Positions 1 through 7,659 of a stretch of DNA of 64,000 nt are shown here, in pieces; positions within the stretch are counted from its first letter, which is position 1; each line of letters starts with the position of its first letter. The stretch is from positions 1-64,000 of the forward strand of contig NZ_JBBMQQ010000007.1 in NCBI RefSeq assembly GCF_038900095.1. The letters are read 5' to 3'. This DNA is from Hoeflea sp038900095. GTDB taxonomy: Bacteria > Pseudomonadota > Alphaproteobacteria > Rhizobiales > Rhizobiaceae. Both the position numbers and the translations under genes were made by a program. The notes below the pieces were generated by a model that was given only the letters and a program-made list of their open reading frames with translations, did no database searches and was not told the DNA's origin.

Positions 1-77
1 CATGAGCTGTTCCCCTCTGGAGGTTTTTGACCTTCATACCTATTGGGCCCGAGAGCAATCTCGAGGCCCATTTTTTT
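1..77 (+). ncRNA. AbcR/alpha-r15-like small RNA, first tandem copy (5' part outside window)
   Basis: This stretch is the 3' two thirds of a small RNA whose 5' end lies left of the window. It ends in an intrinsic terminator: a GC-rich stem beginning TGGGCC and closing with GGCCCA, a GCAA loop, and seven T. The whole 77 nt recurs without mismatch at 230-307 in a complete copy. The motif TTCCCCTCTGGAGG followed by a T-rich linker and a terminator stem matches my memory of the AbcR1/AbcR2 (alpha-r15) family, Hfq-dependent repressors of ABC-transporter mRNAs in rhizobia, Agrobacterium and Brucella, which also occur in tandem. Family assignment is from recollection; the terminator and repeat are directly seen. 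Confidence 0.65.
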
Positions 78-152
78 GTCCGGATTCCGGGCTGCGGCTG
101 CCTGGTTTTCAGGCCATGCAATCTTCGCATGGCTGACATGCGCATCATTCCC

Positions 153-181
153 TTGCACAGTGCTCAATTAAGCACCATATC
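153..181 (+). promoter_or_regulatory. sigma-70-type promoter of the second small RNA
   Basis: A -35 element TTGCAC (153-158) and a -10 element CATATC (176-181) are separated by exactly 17 bp. Transcription would start near 188, giving a transcript of about 120 nt that ends at the T-run near 307. That size fits AbcR RNAs. Confidence 0.6.
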
Positions 182-187
182 GGCTGC

Positions 188-308
188 AGCTGATGCAGTT
201 ATGGCGGCCCACTCCTCCCAGTGCCGCCGCATGAGCTGTTCCCCTCTGGAGGTTTTTGACCTTCATACCTATTGGGCCCGAGAGCAATCTCGAGGCCCAT
301 TTTTTTTG
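188..308 (+). ncRNA. AbcR/alpha-r15-like small RNA, second tandem copy (complete)
   Basis: A roughly 120-nt transcript with three structural parts can be read. The first hairpin has a GGCGGC/GCCGCC stem around 203-229, with a loop containing CTCCTCCCAG, an anti-Shine-Dalgarno sequence of the kind AbcR RNAs use to pair with target ribosome binding sites. A single-stranded segment carrying TTCCCCTCTGGAGG follows (239-252). The last part is a terminator hairpin (274-299) followed by eight T. It sits four bases before the end of the convergent DUF6220-like gene. The anti-SD loop suggests post-transcriptional repression of mRNAs by base pairing. No target in this window was tested. Confidence 0.7.
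230..307 (+). repeat. Second copy of a 77-nt direct repeat (first copy 1-77)
   Basis: Bases 230-299 match 1-70 exactly and the two T-runs differ by one T. The repeat covers the distal half of both small RNAs including the terminator. Identity stops abruptly after the T-run, so the repeat coincides with an RNA unit rather than with a mobile element. The first copy may extend further left, outside the window. Confidence 0.95.
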
Positions 309-311
309 GCT

Positions 312-722
312 TCAACCGGCTTGCGGCGACACTGTCCTGCTTGACTGGGCGCGAGGGGCCCTGCGCACAACGTCCAGCGCGGTAATCAGCATAACCAGGG
401 CATTGGCCGGGTGAAACGCGGCGATCCACCCCATTCCTGTTTCCATGCCAATGCCGACCAGCACAAGCTGCAGCAGGTAAAGCAGCAACAATAGCGATGC
501 CGGACGGCGGTAGACCTTGCCGTCAGCCCCGAACCAGCCGTAGCAGGCGAGTGCAATGACCGGGATGGCGAGCGAGCCGCCAAACATGCCGTGCACTGCC
601 CAGCCATCCGGCGAGCCGAACACGGCCAGTCCCGCCAGGTAGACCTGCATGACCAGGCCGCCTGCAATGAGAACTCCCATTGCAGGCGCCGGGCGCATCC
701 AGTTGATCTGGCCGGTCTTCAC
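312..722 (-). CDS. DUF6220-like small integral membrane protein
   Basis: A 136-aa protein with four predicted hydrophobic segments and short loops, including LIAGGLVMQVYLAGLAVFG near the N terminus and a Leu-rich LLLLLYLLQLVLVGIGM helix near residue 85. No catalytic motif is visible. I chose the GTG at 722 because it overlaps the TGA of the upstream epimerase gene (GTGA) and has AAGGGC about 8 nt upstream, which points to translational coupling. An ATG at 698 would give 128 aa. The pattern resembles the DUF6220 family of four-helix membrane proteins, but that is by eye. It probably forms a two-gene operon with the epimerase gene. Confidence 0.6.
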   Translation of the reverse strand: MKTGQINWMRPAPAMGVLIAGGLVMQVYLAGLAVFGSPDGWAVHGMFGGSLAIPVIALACYGWFGADGKVYRRPASLLLLLYLLQLVLVGIGMETGMGWIAAFHPANALVMLITALDVVRRAPRAQSSRTVSPQAG

Positions 723-1771
723 GCGGAAAGCCCTTCGCCAGCGGAAACGGCAAAGTCCTTCTCCGCACCGGCCATGGCCCGCGCATCCAGGCAACCGAGA
801 CTGCCCAGGGTTTCCCGCACGGCCTGGTCGATGGGCGTGTGAGGCTCGGCGCCAAGGAAAGCCACCAGTCTGTCATTCCGCATATGCAACTCTTTCTGCC
901 ATAGATAGCGCATTTCCAGGATCTCACGGAATACGGGAACGAAGGGTTTTGCCAGGCGCAGCATCCACCAGGGGAACCGCTTGATCGGCAACTCGCTCCT
1001 TCCGGTGACACGGCGGATGGCTTTGCCCAGCTGCCGGCCGTCATGGTCCCAGAACCCCTCCATGTGGAAGCGTGCGAAGGACGGCAGCTCATCCGCCCGG
1101 GCCAGCAGCCGCACCATTGTCTCGGCGACATCAGGCAGATAGGCCCATTGGTGGCCGACGCCCGGATCGGACGGATTGACAACGGCCTTCACCGGCTTGC
1201 CGGGCTTGATCACCGCCTGGGCGAACCAGTTGTTGCCTGCGCCGGGACCGAAGAAATCCCCTGCCCTGACAAGGATCACCTGGGTGCCGCGTGCGGCCGC
1301 AGCCTCGAGCCGTTCTTCAAGCATGACGCGGATCTTGCCCTTGACCGTTTCCGGCTGCTGCGGGCTGTCCTCGGTGATGTTGCCGAACGTGTCCGGGCCG
1401 AAATTGTAGACCGTGCCGGGCATCAGGATACGGGCGCCGACGGCCTCTGCCGCAGCAATCGTGTTTTCGATCATCGGCAACACCAGCGTCCCCCAGTTAC
1501 GGTATCCGGCAGGGTTGACCGCGTGAACGATCACATCTGCACCGGAAGCCGCGCGGATGACATCTTCGCGGTTCATCGCGTCACCATTGACCCAGTCATA
1601 TTCCGGCGCCTTGACGGCATGTGCCGCCGCATTCCGGTGCATCGTCCGCACCGCGTAGCCATTGGCCAGCAGCTTCCTGGCAACCGCGTTGCCAATCCCG
1701 CCGGTGATTCCGAGGATCAGCGCCAGCGGCTTGTGTTCAACCTTTTCTGCATTCTGCTTCATGTCAGTCAT
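719..1771 (-). CDS. NAD(P)-dependent epimerase/dehydratase (extended SDR family)
   Basis: A 350-aa soluble protein. Near the N terminus it has a Rossmann dinucleotide-binding segment, LILGITGGIGNAVARKLL, with the GxxGGxG signature of atypical and extended short-chain dehydrogenases. Further on, DVIVHAVNPAGYRNWGT and ILMPGTVYNFGPDTF sit where NAD-epimerase family members carry the substrate-side core. The canonical YxxxK pair is not obvious, so the activity may be non-classical. The start at 1771 is preferred because GGAGA lies 5 nt upstream; an ATG at 1801 would add ten residues. Substrate is unknown. The gene is divergent from a LysR regulator, the usual arrangement for a regulator and its target, and a membrane protein gene overlaps its end. 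Confidence 0.8.
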   Translation of the reverse strand: MTDMKQNAEKVEHKPLALILGITGGIGNAVARKLLANGYAVRTMHRNAAAHAVKAPEYDWVNGDAMNREDVIRAASGADVIVHAVNPAGYRNWGTLVLPMIENTIAAAEAVGARILMPGTVYNFGPDTFGNITEDSPQQPETVKGKIRVMLEERLEAAAARGTQVILVRAGDFFGPGAGNNWFAQAVIKPGKPVKAVVNPSDPGVGHQWAYLPDVAETMVRLLARADELPSFARFHMEGFWDHDGRQLGKAIRRVTGRSELPIKRFPWWMLRLAKPFVPVFREILEMRYLWQKELHMRNDRLVAFLGAEPHTPIDQAVRETLGSLGCLDARAMAGAEKDFAVSAGEGLSA

Positions 1772-1828
1772 CTTTCTCTCCATCAGTTTCGATGAAGACA
1801 CTATGACGAAGTAGCCACTTAAACGGAA

Positions 1829-1865
1829 TTGCGGTATTTTCTGGATCTGCTATACATTTTTGTAT
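1829..1865 (+). promoter_or_regulatory. Promoter of the lysR gene with overlapping inverted repeat
   Basis: TTGCGG (1829-1834) and TATACA (1851-1856) are spaced by 16 bp and read toward lysR. The expected start of transcription is at or one base before the ATG at 1864, so the mRNA would be nearly leaderless. The inverted repeat ATACA-TTTT-TGTAT (1852-1865) overlaps both the -10 element and the start codon and could be an autoregulatory operator. Confidence 0.45.
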
Positions 1866-2769
1866 GACCAAGTTTACTCTCGATTGGGACCACTACCGGA
1901 CCTTTCTCGCGATCCTTGAGGAGGGATCGCAGTCGGGCGCCGCCCGTGCACTGGGGCTGACCCAACCCACCGTCGGACGGCATCTGGACGCATTGGAACT
2001 CGCAGCCGGCAAGCCGCTTTTCCTGCGCTCCCATCAAGGCCTGCTGCCCACCGAGACGGCGCTGAGCATGCGCACCTATGCCGAAACCATGGCAGCCAGT
2101 GCCGCGGCCCTGGCACGGACAGCATCCGCCGACACCGGAAGCCCCGAAGGCACCGTGCGCATCAGCGTCAGCGAGGTCATCGGGCTGGAAGTGCTGCCGC
2201 CGATCCTGACCGAACTGCAGGAGCGCTATCCGCGGCTGGCAATCGAGCTCTCGCTCTCCGATTCCGTCGAGGATCTTCTCAAGCAACAGGCCGACATCGC
2301 CGTCCGCATGGTCGAACCGACCCAGGCAGCCCTGGTAAGCCGCAGGATCGGTGGCATTCCGGTCGGCGTTTTCGCCCATCGCAGCTATCTCGAGCGGCAT
2401 GGCACGCCGGCAACCATCGAAGACCTCTCCGAGCACCGGCTGATCGGCTTCGACCGCCAGTTCGCCTATGTCCGCGAGATGCTCAAGGCTTACCCGGCCA
2501 TGGCGGAAGTGCGCTTCCATTTCCGCACCGACAGCAATGTCGCACAACTGGCCATGATCCGGGCCGGAGGTGGCATCGGCATGTGCCAGGTCGGGCTCGG
2601 GGCCCGCGACCCGGATCTGGTGCAACTGTTTGCCGGACAGATCGACCTGCAACTGAAAACCTTCCTGGTCATGCACGAAAACCTCCGGCGGGTTCCGCGC
2701 TGCCGCGTTGCCTTCGATGCGCTGGCCGAAGGGCTTCTGGCCTATCGCGGATCAACGACGGCAGCCTGA
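1864..2769 (+). CDS. LysR-family transcriptional regulator
   Basis: A 301-aa protein of normal LTTR length. Residues 5-65 form the winged helix-turn-helix with the typical GSQSGAARALGLTQPTVGRH recognition region. From about residue 90 there is a periplasmic-binding-like effector domain beginning VRISVSEVIGLEVLPPIL. There is no Shine-Dalgarno sequence and the -10 element is only seven bases from the ATG, so translation from a leaderless mRNA is likely. It is transcribed away from the SDR epimerase operon (1771 and below) and probably controls it, as well as itself through the inverted repeat at its start. The effector cannot be read from the sequence. Confidence 0.9.
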   Translation: MTKFTLDWDHYRTFLAILEEGSQSGAARALGLTQPTVGRHLDALELAAGKPLFLRSHQGLLPTETALSMRTYAETMAASAAALARTASADTGSPEGTVRISVSEVIGLEVLPPILTELQERYPRLAIELSLSDSVEDLLKQQADIAVRMVEPTQAALVSRRIGGIPVGVFAHRSYLERHGTPATIEDLSEHRLIGFDRQFAYVREMLKAYPAMAEVRFHFRTDSNVAQLAMIRAGGGIGMCQVGLGARDPDLVQLFAGQIDLQLKTFLVMHENLRRVPRCRVAFDALAEGLLAYRGSTTAA

Positions 2770-2917
2770 CCGGAACGCCATGGCATTTGCCCCGCCCGGC
2801 TGCTGAAGTGATCCACCCGCGCCCTGCCCCCGTACACTTTGCAAGTTGGCAGGTGCGATGGAACTTTGGCGCTGCAGGTTTGTTGTCCTGTGTCGTTGCA
2901 CGCTCACGGGGTTTGAA

Positions 2918-3868
2918 ATGCGCATCACCATGATACTCAACCAGGACGGCGGCACCATTCGCGGAATGGACGCGCGGGAATTCGGCGACACGGCGTGCTC
3001 CATCCTGTCTGCACGTGGGCCCGAGTGTGTCCTGCGCCTTGTCTCGGGCAAGGACCTTGTAAAAACCCTCGACGAGGTCGCCGCTGACACGGGCACAGGC
3101 ACCATCGTGGCAGGCGGCGGAGATGGCACGATTTCCGCAGCCGCCGGCGCCTGTTTCCGCTCAGGAAAGACCCTCGGCGTCATTCCGCTTGGAACCATGA
3201 ACCTGTTCGCCCGCAGCCTCGGCCTTCCCCTCGACCCGGCGGAAGCGCTTGAAGCGCTTGTGGCGGCGGAGGAACGCCCGCTCGATATCGCCACCGCCAA
3301 CGGCCGTCCCTATGTCCACCAGTTCTCCGTCGGCCTGCATGCCCGCCTTGTACAGCAGCGCTCGAAGCTCGACACCTCGACGCGGCTGCGCAAGATCGCC
3401 TCGACAGTGCAAACGCTCGGCCGGGTTATTCTCGACCCGCCCCGTTTCGGCGTCGAGATCGATACCGGCTCCGGCCGCACGCGCCAGGTCGTTTCCGCCG
3501 TCTCGGTTTCCAACAACCTGTTTGGGGAAACCCCGTTGTCCTATGCCAGCGTGCTCGACGAGGGCGTGCTGGGGGTCTACCGCTCCCGCGCGCTCGAATC
3601 GGGCAAGGTGCTCCGCATGACCTTGCATGCAGCCTTCGGCAAATTGCAGCAGGATCCGGACATGAGCGTCGAGGCGGCAAACAGGGTCACATTGAATTTC
3701 CCCAACGCGCGCGGCGGATCGAAAGCCGCCATCGACGGCGAAATCATTCCACTCGAGCGCGAGATTGAATGCATCTGCCATCCCGGCGCATTGCGAACGC
3801 TTGTTCCCCAATCCTATGCAGCCAATGCCAGAGCTGCTGCTTCGTCGCAGAAGCTCGCATCGGCATAG
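2918..3868 (+). CDS. Diacylglycerol kinase family lipid kinase
   Basis: A 316-aa protein of the DAGK catalytic/YegS fold that phosphorylates lipid hydroxyls with ATP. The nucleotide-binding signature VAGGGDGTISAAAG is present near residue 65, followed by LGVIPLGTMNLFARSLGLP, the conserved substrate-side loop. A C-terminal beta-sandwich region ends in AIDGEIIPLE, the 'DGE' motif typical of the family. The start at 2918 places MRITMILN at the beginning of the fold; an upstream ATG at 2846 would add 24 residues that look non-coding. The exact lipid substrate is not clear. It is followed after 96 bp by a membrane protein gene on the same strand. Confidence 0.85.
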   Translation: MRITMILNQDGGTIRGMDAREFGDTACSILSARGPECVLRLVSGKDLVKTLDEVAADTGTGTIVAGGGDGTISAAAGACFRSGKTLGVIPLGTMNLFARSLGLPLDPAEALEALVAAEERPLDIATANGRPYVHQFSVGLHARLVQQRSKLDTSTRLRKIASTVQTLGRVILDPPRFGVEIDTGSGRTRQVVSAVSVSNNLFGETPLSYASVLDEGVLGVYRSRALESGKVLRMTLHAAFGKLQQDPDMSVEAANRVTLNFPNARGGSKAAIDGEIIPLEREIECICHPGALRTLVPQSYAANARAAASSQKLASA

Positions 3869-3896
3869 GCACGGACATCATCCAGAAAGGTTTCCC

Positions 3897-3968
3897 ATGA
3901 TCCGTCACGCCCCGAATCTGCCTGTCCCCACCGGCGACACCCGCCACGCAATAGAGGCGCGGCCATGA
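3897..3968 (+). CDS. Possible 23-aa leader peptide coupled to the DUF2177 gene
   Basis: A short frame, MIRHAPNLPVPTGDTRHAIE and three more residues, begins 9 nt after AAAGG and ends with a TGA that overlaps the ATG of the next gene (ATGA). Termination-reinitiation coupling is therefore possible. It is too short for family assignment, and no codon statistic supports it beyond its ribosome binding site and its overlap. Confidence 0.3.
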   Translation: MIRHAPNLPVPTGDTRHAIEARP

Positions 3969-4369
3969 TCCCGGCGGGCTTTGTAAAGGCCTGGGCGGGA
4001 ACCGCGGTCTTCATCCTGATCATCGATGCTGTCTGGCTCGGCCTCGTCGCCAAGGGGTTCTATGCCCGCCAGCTCGGTGACCTGATGCTCGACTCGCCGA
4101 AACTGTCGATCGCGGCGGTGTTCTACGTGATGTATTCGGGTGTCGTCGTGCTGCTTGCCTCTGCGCCGGCTTTCCGCTCGGGCTCGTTGCAGGACGCTCT
4201 CCTTCTTGGCGCCATCCTCGGTTTCGCCGCCTACGGCACCTATGACATCACCAACATGGCCACGCTGAAGAACTGGCCACTGGTGATGAGCCTGGTTGAC
4301 ATGGCGTGGGGAACCGCGCTGACGGCGGCAGCCTCGGCAGCGGGCTACTGGCTGTTGCGCTGGGTCTGA
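3965..4369 (+). CDS. DUF2177 family membrane protein
   Basis: A 134-aa polytopic membrane protein with four hydrophobic helices. The pattern of DAVWLGLVAKGFYARQLG after helix 1 and AAYGTYDITNMATLKNWP between helices 3 and 4 is characteristic of DUF2177. Molecular function is unknown for the family. The start overlaps the stop of a possible short leader frame. A strong hairpin lies 9 bp after the stop codon, between this gene and the convergent aspartate aminotransferase gene. Confidence 0.8.
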   Translation: MIPAGFVKAWAGTAVFILIIDAVWLGLVAKGFYARQLGDLMLDSPKLSIAAVFYVMYSGVVVLLASAPAFRSGSLQDALLLGAILGFAAYGTYDITNMATLKNWPLVMSLVDMAWGTALTAAASAAGYWLLRWV

Positions 4370-4400
4370 AACGAAAACGACCGCCCCGGAGAGGGCGGTC
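4370..4400 (-). terminator. Intrinsic terminator of the aspartate aminotransferase gene, possibly bidirectional
   Basis: The stem GACCGCCC/GGGCGGTC (4379-4400, 6-nt loop) is followed on the minus strand by a T-rich stretch (GTTTTCGTTT). The DUF2177 gene ends nine bases away on the plus strand, so the same hairpin may stop both transcripts. A second 7-bp hairpin, GCCGGGC/GCCCGGC, lies at 4413-4434. Confidence 0.65.
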
Positions 4401-4452
4401 GAAACAATCTGGGCCGGGCATTCGATGGCCCGGCAATGCAAATGCCGTAAGA

Positions 4453-5655
4453 TCAGCGCAGGGCTGCGCAGAACCGCTGGATCCGGTTGCAGGCTTCTTC
4501 CAGCAGTGCTTCCGAGGTGGCGTAGGAAATGCGGAAGTTGGGGCCCTGGCCAAAGGCCGAACCGTGCACCACCGCGACGCCTTCGGTTTCGAGCAGCTCG
4601 GTGACGAAATCCTCATCGGACTCGATCACCTTGCCCGACGGCGCCGTCTTGCCGATCAGCTCGGCACAGGAGGGATAGACGTAGAACGCGCCTTCGGGAA
4701 CCGGGCACTGGATGCCCTTGGCCTGGTTGAGCATCGAAACAACCAGGTCGCGGCGGCCGCGGAAAATTTCCTGGTTCTTCGGAATGAAGTCCTGCGTGCC
4801 ATTGAGCGCTTCGACAGCAGCCCACTGCGCGATCGAGCAGGCGCCGGACGTCTGCTGGCCCTGGATCATGTCCATCGCCTTGATCAGTTCCATCGGACCG
4901 GCCGCATAGCCGATGCGCCAGCCGGTCATCGCATAGGCCTTCGACACGCCGTTCATGGTCAGCGTGCGCTCTTTCAGAGCCGGCTCAACCTGGGCAGGCG
5001 TGGTGAAAACGAATTCGCCATAGGTCAGGTGCTCGTACATGTCGTCGGACAGGATCCAGACATGCGGATGGCGCATCAGCACCTCCGTCAGCGCCTTGAG
5101 TTCGGCTTCGGTGTAGGCCGCACCCGAGGGGTTGGAGGGCGAGTTGAACATCAGCCACTTGGTCTTCGGCGTGATTGCGGCTTCCAGGTCGGCGGCAGCC
5201 AGCTTGAAGCCGTTCTCGATCGTGGTCGGAACAAACACCGAGGTGCCGCCGCAGATCGCCACCATTTCCGGATAGCTGACCCAGTAGGGCGCAGGAATGA
5301 CAACTTCGTCGCCGGGGTTCAGCGTCGCCATGAAGGCATTGAACAGGATCTGCTTGCCGCCGGTGCCGACGATGGTCTGCTGCCAGTCATAGTCGAGATT
5401 GTTCTCGCGCTTGAACTTGGCCGCAATCGCCTTGCGCAGTTCGGGAATGCCCGAAACCGGGGTGTATTTTGTCTCGCCGCGATTGATCGCGTCGATCGCA
5501 GCCGCCTTGATGTTGTCGGGAGTATCGAAATCCGGCTCGCCGGCGCCAAGCCCGATGACATCGCGGCCCTTGGCTTTGAGCTCCCGCGCTTTCTGGCTAA
5601 CGGCAATGGTTGCGGACGGTTTGACCCGGGAAAGGGCGTTGGCGAGAAAGGCCAT
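4453..5655 (-). CDS. aatA: Aspartate aminotransferase (class I PLP enzyme)
   Basis: A 400-aa cytoplasmic enzyme, the usual length for the I-gamma aspartate aminotransferases of rhizobia. It exchanges the amino group between aspartate and 2-oxoglutarate. Visible motifs are the N-terminal VIGLGAGEPDFDTP segment, the NSPSNPSGA loop, the SDDMYEHL region that contacts the cofactor, and the PLP lysine K239 in VSKAYAMTGWRIGYAAGP. The arginine that binds the distal carboxylate is expected near the C terminus (NFRISYATS). The gene stands alone, with a terminator hairpin after it, and diverges from the EAL protein gene. Confidence 0.92.
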   Translation of the reverse strand: MAFLANALSRVKPSATIAVSQKARELKAKGRDVIGLGAGEPDFDTPDNIKAAAIDAINRGETKYTPVSGIPELRKAIAAKFKRENNLDYDWQQTIVGTGGKQILFNAFMATLNPGDEVVIPAPYWVSYPEMVAICGGTSVFVPTTIENGFKLAAADLEAAITPKTKWLMFNSPSNPSGAAYTEAELKALTEVLMRHPHVWILSDDMYEHLTYGEFVFTTPAQVEPALKERTLTMNGVSKAYAMTGWRIGYAAGPMELIKAMDMIQGQQTSGACSIAQWAAVEALNGTQDFIPKNQEIFRGRRDLVVSMLNQAKGIQCPVPEGAFYVYPSCAELIGKTAPSGKVIESDEDFVTELLETEGVAVVHGSAFGQGPNFRISYATSEALLEEACNRIQRFCAALR

Positions 5656-5841
5656 GGAATGCGCTCCGGTGCTGGGACGTGATGCTAGGGGACGCGGCGC
5701 CCGCGCCCGTTGCCTTCTATGTCGTAACCGGCCCTGCGATGCAAGCCGCCAGGTAAGCTTGTAACGGTTGATTTAACCTTGGCGAAAGATTTGGCGTCTA
5801 GTGTCTAAGATCGACACTAAACGGAAATCGGAGTCCAGGAC

Positions 5842-6786
5842 ATGATGGCCGGACGTCACGAACCGCATTTTCTGCAAGACGACCGGGGGTTCTACACGAC
5901 CTCCTACGGCCCCTTTGTCTTGCGCTCGGCCTTCCAGCCGATCTTCAGCCAGAATGATCAGGGTCACCTGACAATCGAGGCGTTTGAAGCGCTCATCCGC
6001 GCCCAGCAGGATGGCAAGCCGGTCTCCCCCGGCCATTTCTTTTCGATGGTTGAAAAAGCCGACGCGGTCACGGTCGATACGCTGTGCCGGGAATTGCACA
6101 TTCTCAACATGGGCAAACTCGGCCGCCGCAAGGCGAAGCTGTTCATCAACTTCAATCCCGGCCTGTTCGACGCCATCGTCAACATCGATGTCGAAGTCGA
6201 CCGCATGGTCGACGTGACCTTGCGCGCCGGCCTGAGGCCGGGCCGGATTGTCTGCGAGATCACCGAACAGGGCAGCGGCAACGAAGAGGTTCTCAATCGG
6301 CTAGTCGGCGGATTGCGCTCGCGGCTGTTCAAGATCGCCGTCGATGATTTCGGTGCCGACGATTCCGATTCCCAGCGGGTAAACGATCTCAGGCCCGACG
6401 TACTCAAGTTCGACGCAGCCTGGGTGCGCCGGTTCACCGAGACCTCCGCCGGCATGGGCCTGCTCAAGCTGATGGTCGAACAGTTCATCGAACGCGGAAT
6501 CACCGTCCTGTTCGAGGGGCTGGAGGAGGATCACCAGGTCGACTTCTGCCAGCAAATCGGCGTTCAACTGATGCAGGGATACTCGCTGGCGCGGCCGGAA
6601 ACCGTGCCCAGGACATTTGACGACCGCTTCCCCGAGCCTGAGCTCTCCCAGGTCGGCGACCTTGTCCACCCGGCCTACAATTCAGCCACGCGCAACGATG
6701 TCGCCGCGGCAACTCCAGCCAGTGAATTCACCCCGCGAGCGGTCGCTCCGCGGCGCGCTGCAGCCTTCGGCAAACGCACGCGTTAA
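5842..6786 (+). CDS. EAL-domain protein (candidate c-di-GMP phosphodiesterase)
   Basis: A 314-aa protein that is essentially one EAL domain (residues 25-258) with a basic, disordered 55-residue tail; no membrane segment or GGDEF domain is present. Metal and substrate residues of active EAL enzymes can be located: E49 (EALIR), N103 (FINFNP), E139 (CEITE), D168-D169 (VDDFG), K189 (LKFD), E225/E228 (FEGLE) and Q245 (QGY). Loop 6, normally DDFGTGYSS, reads DDFGADDSDS here, a change often linked with low or lost activity. It may be a phosphodiesterase or a c-di-GMP-binding effector. Start at 5842 has GGAG about 9 nt upstream; ATG at 5845 is equivalent. Confidence 0.85.
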   Translation: MMAGRHEPHFLQDDRGFYTTSYGPFVLRSAFQPIFSQNDQGHLTIEAFEALIRAQQDGKPVSPGHFFSMVEKADAVTVDTLCRELHILNMGKLGRRKAKLFINFNPGLFDAIVNIDVEVDRMVDVTLRAGLRPGRIVCEITEQGSGNEEVLNRLVGGLRSRLFKIAVDDFGADDSDSQRVNDLRPDVLKFDAAWVRRFTETSAGMGLLKLMVEQFIERGITVLFEGLEEDHQVDFCQQIGVQLMQGYSLARPETVPRTFDDRFPEPELSQVGDLVHPAYNSATRNDVAAATPASEFTPRAVAPRRAAAFGKRTR

Positions 6787-6899
6787 CCCGAAACACAATC
6801 TTGACACCACAAAACTCCGGCACGGCCACAATCCGGTCCGAATGGCGACGCGATCCGCCCGTTAGATGATCCCCGAACTGCAAAGAACGGGGAAAGACC

Positions 6900-7154
6900 A
6901 TGATTCCGGAAGATGACTTCCTGCTTATCAAGCCCGCCCGCCGGGAATCTGTCACGGCGTTAAGAATAGCGCTGATGGCGGCAATGGGCTGCCTGCTGCT
7001 TTTGTCGGCGCTCGTGATCCAGGCCCGGGCCGAACCCGATGCCATGCTGAACCGGCAAATCAACGCCGGTCACCAGATCAAACAGCAGCAGACCTCCGTC
7101 AACAAGCCCGCCGGTCAAACCATCTGCTCTAGACCGCAACATCCTGCTTGTTGA
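6900..7154 (+). CDS. Hypothetical small single-pass membrane protein
   Basis: An 84-aa protein preceded by a strong ribosome binding site (GGGGAAAG, 6 nt before the ATG). Residues 22-42 form one hydrophobic helix (IALMAAMGCLLLLSALVIQA) ending in ARAEP, so it could be either a signal anchor or a cleavable signal peptide. The remainder is Gln/Asn-rich and polar. Its last 25 bp overlap the 3' end of the convergent PH-domain gene. I recognise no family. Confidence 0.5.
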   Translation: MIPEDDFLLIKPARRESVTALRIALMAAMGCLLLLSALVIQARAEPDAMLNRQINAGHQIKQQQTSVNKPAGQTICSRPQHPAC

Positions 7155-7659
7155 AGGCTTCGCACCGCGCCGAAAGATCGGCCAGCGCCGCATCCGGACT
7201 GGTCAGCCCTGAAACAACGACCGGCACGCCATGCTCCCGTTCGATCACCAGCGACCCGGCACCGGTGATCCAGCCGGAAAGACCGTGGCGCAACGATAGC
7301 CCGGTCACCGCAGGATAGCTGACAATCACCGGGTCACGCGCGGGAAAACCGGGATGAACCTCCAGATGCGCCCCACGCAGCGTAAGCCGCGTCGTCGACA
7401 ACCGCAGCCCGGCATAGGCAAACAGCAACGGAACGATGATCACCACCACCATCAGGCAGACCCGGGCCAAGGCGCCCTCTCCCCGGTCATTGAGGTAGAG
7501 CGAGATCCACAATGCGCCGTACCCCGCGGCCACCACCAGCCCGGGAAGAAACAGCGCCAGGGCGCTGGCCCCCCACACCGCACGGCGCCGGGGTTCAGCG
7601 GAAGCAGGATGGCCCGAGGCAGGGTGCAAGGGCTTGATGTGCGAATCAGCGCTGTCCAT
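7129..7659 (-). CDS. PH-domain (bPH2/DUF304-like) membrane protein
   Basis: A 176-aa protein with a polar N terminus, two transmembrane helices (about residues 33-52 and 65-85) and a C-terminal bacterial PH-like domain starting LSTTRLTLRGAHLEV and containing SLRHGLSGWITGAGSLVIER, which resembles the core of bPH_2 proteins. Such proteins are membrane-associated with poorly defined roles. I took the ATG at 7659; longer frames would run through the divergent sugar dehydrogenase gene. Its stop region overlaps the end of the convergent 84-aa protein gene. Confidence 0.65.
   Translation of the reverse strand: MDSADSHIKPLHPASGHPASAEPRRRAVWGASALALFLPGLVVAAGYGALWISLYLNDRGEGALARVCLMVVVIIVPLLFAYAGLRLSTTRLTLRGAHLEVHPGFPARDPVIVSYPAVTGLSLRHGLSGWITGAGSLVIEREHGVPVVVSGLTSPDAALADLSARCEAFNKQDVAV

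Noticed and set aside
1..310. Possible CRISPR array or insertion sequence ends
   Set aside because: Only two direct repeats of 77 nt with a 152-nt spacing; the repeats contain a terminator and no terminal inverted repeats, so small RNA genes explain them better.
1043..1795. Open frame of 250 codons on the plus strand across the SDR epimerase
   Set aside because: Antisense shadow of a gene with a clear Rossmann motif, and without a ribosome binding site or domain character.
4306..5682. Open frame of 458 codons on the plus strand across the aspartate aminotransferase gene
   Set aside because: It is antisense to a gene with all aminotransferase motifs; the translation is Arg/His/Gly-rich without family features, as expected of a high-GC shadow frame.
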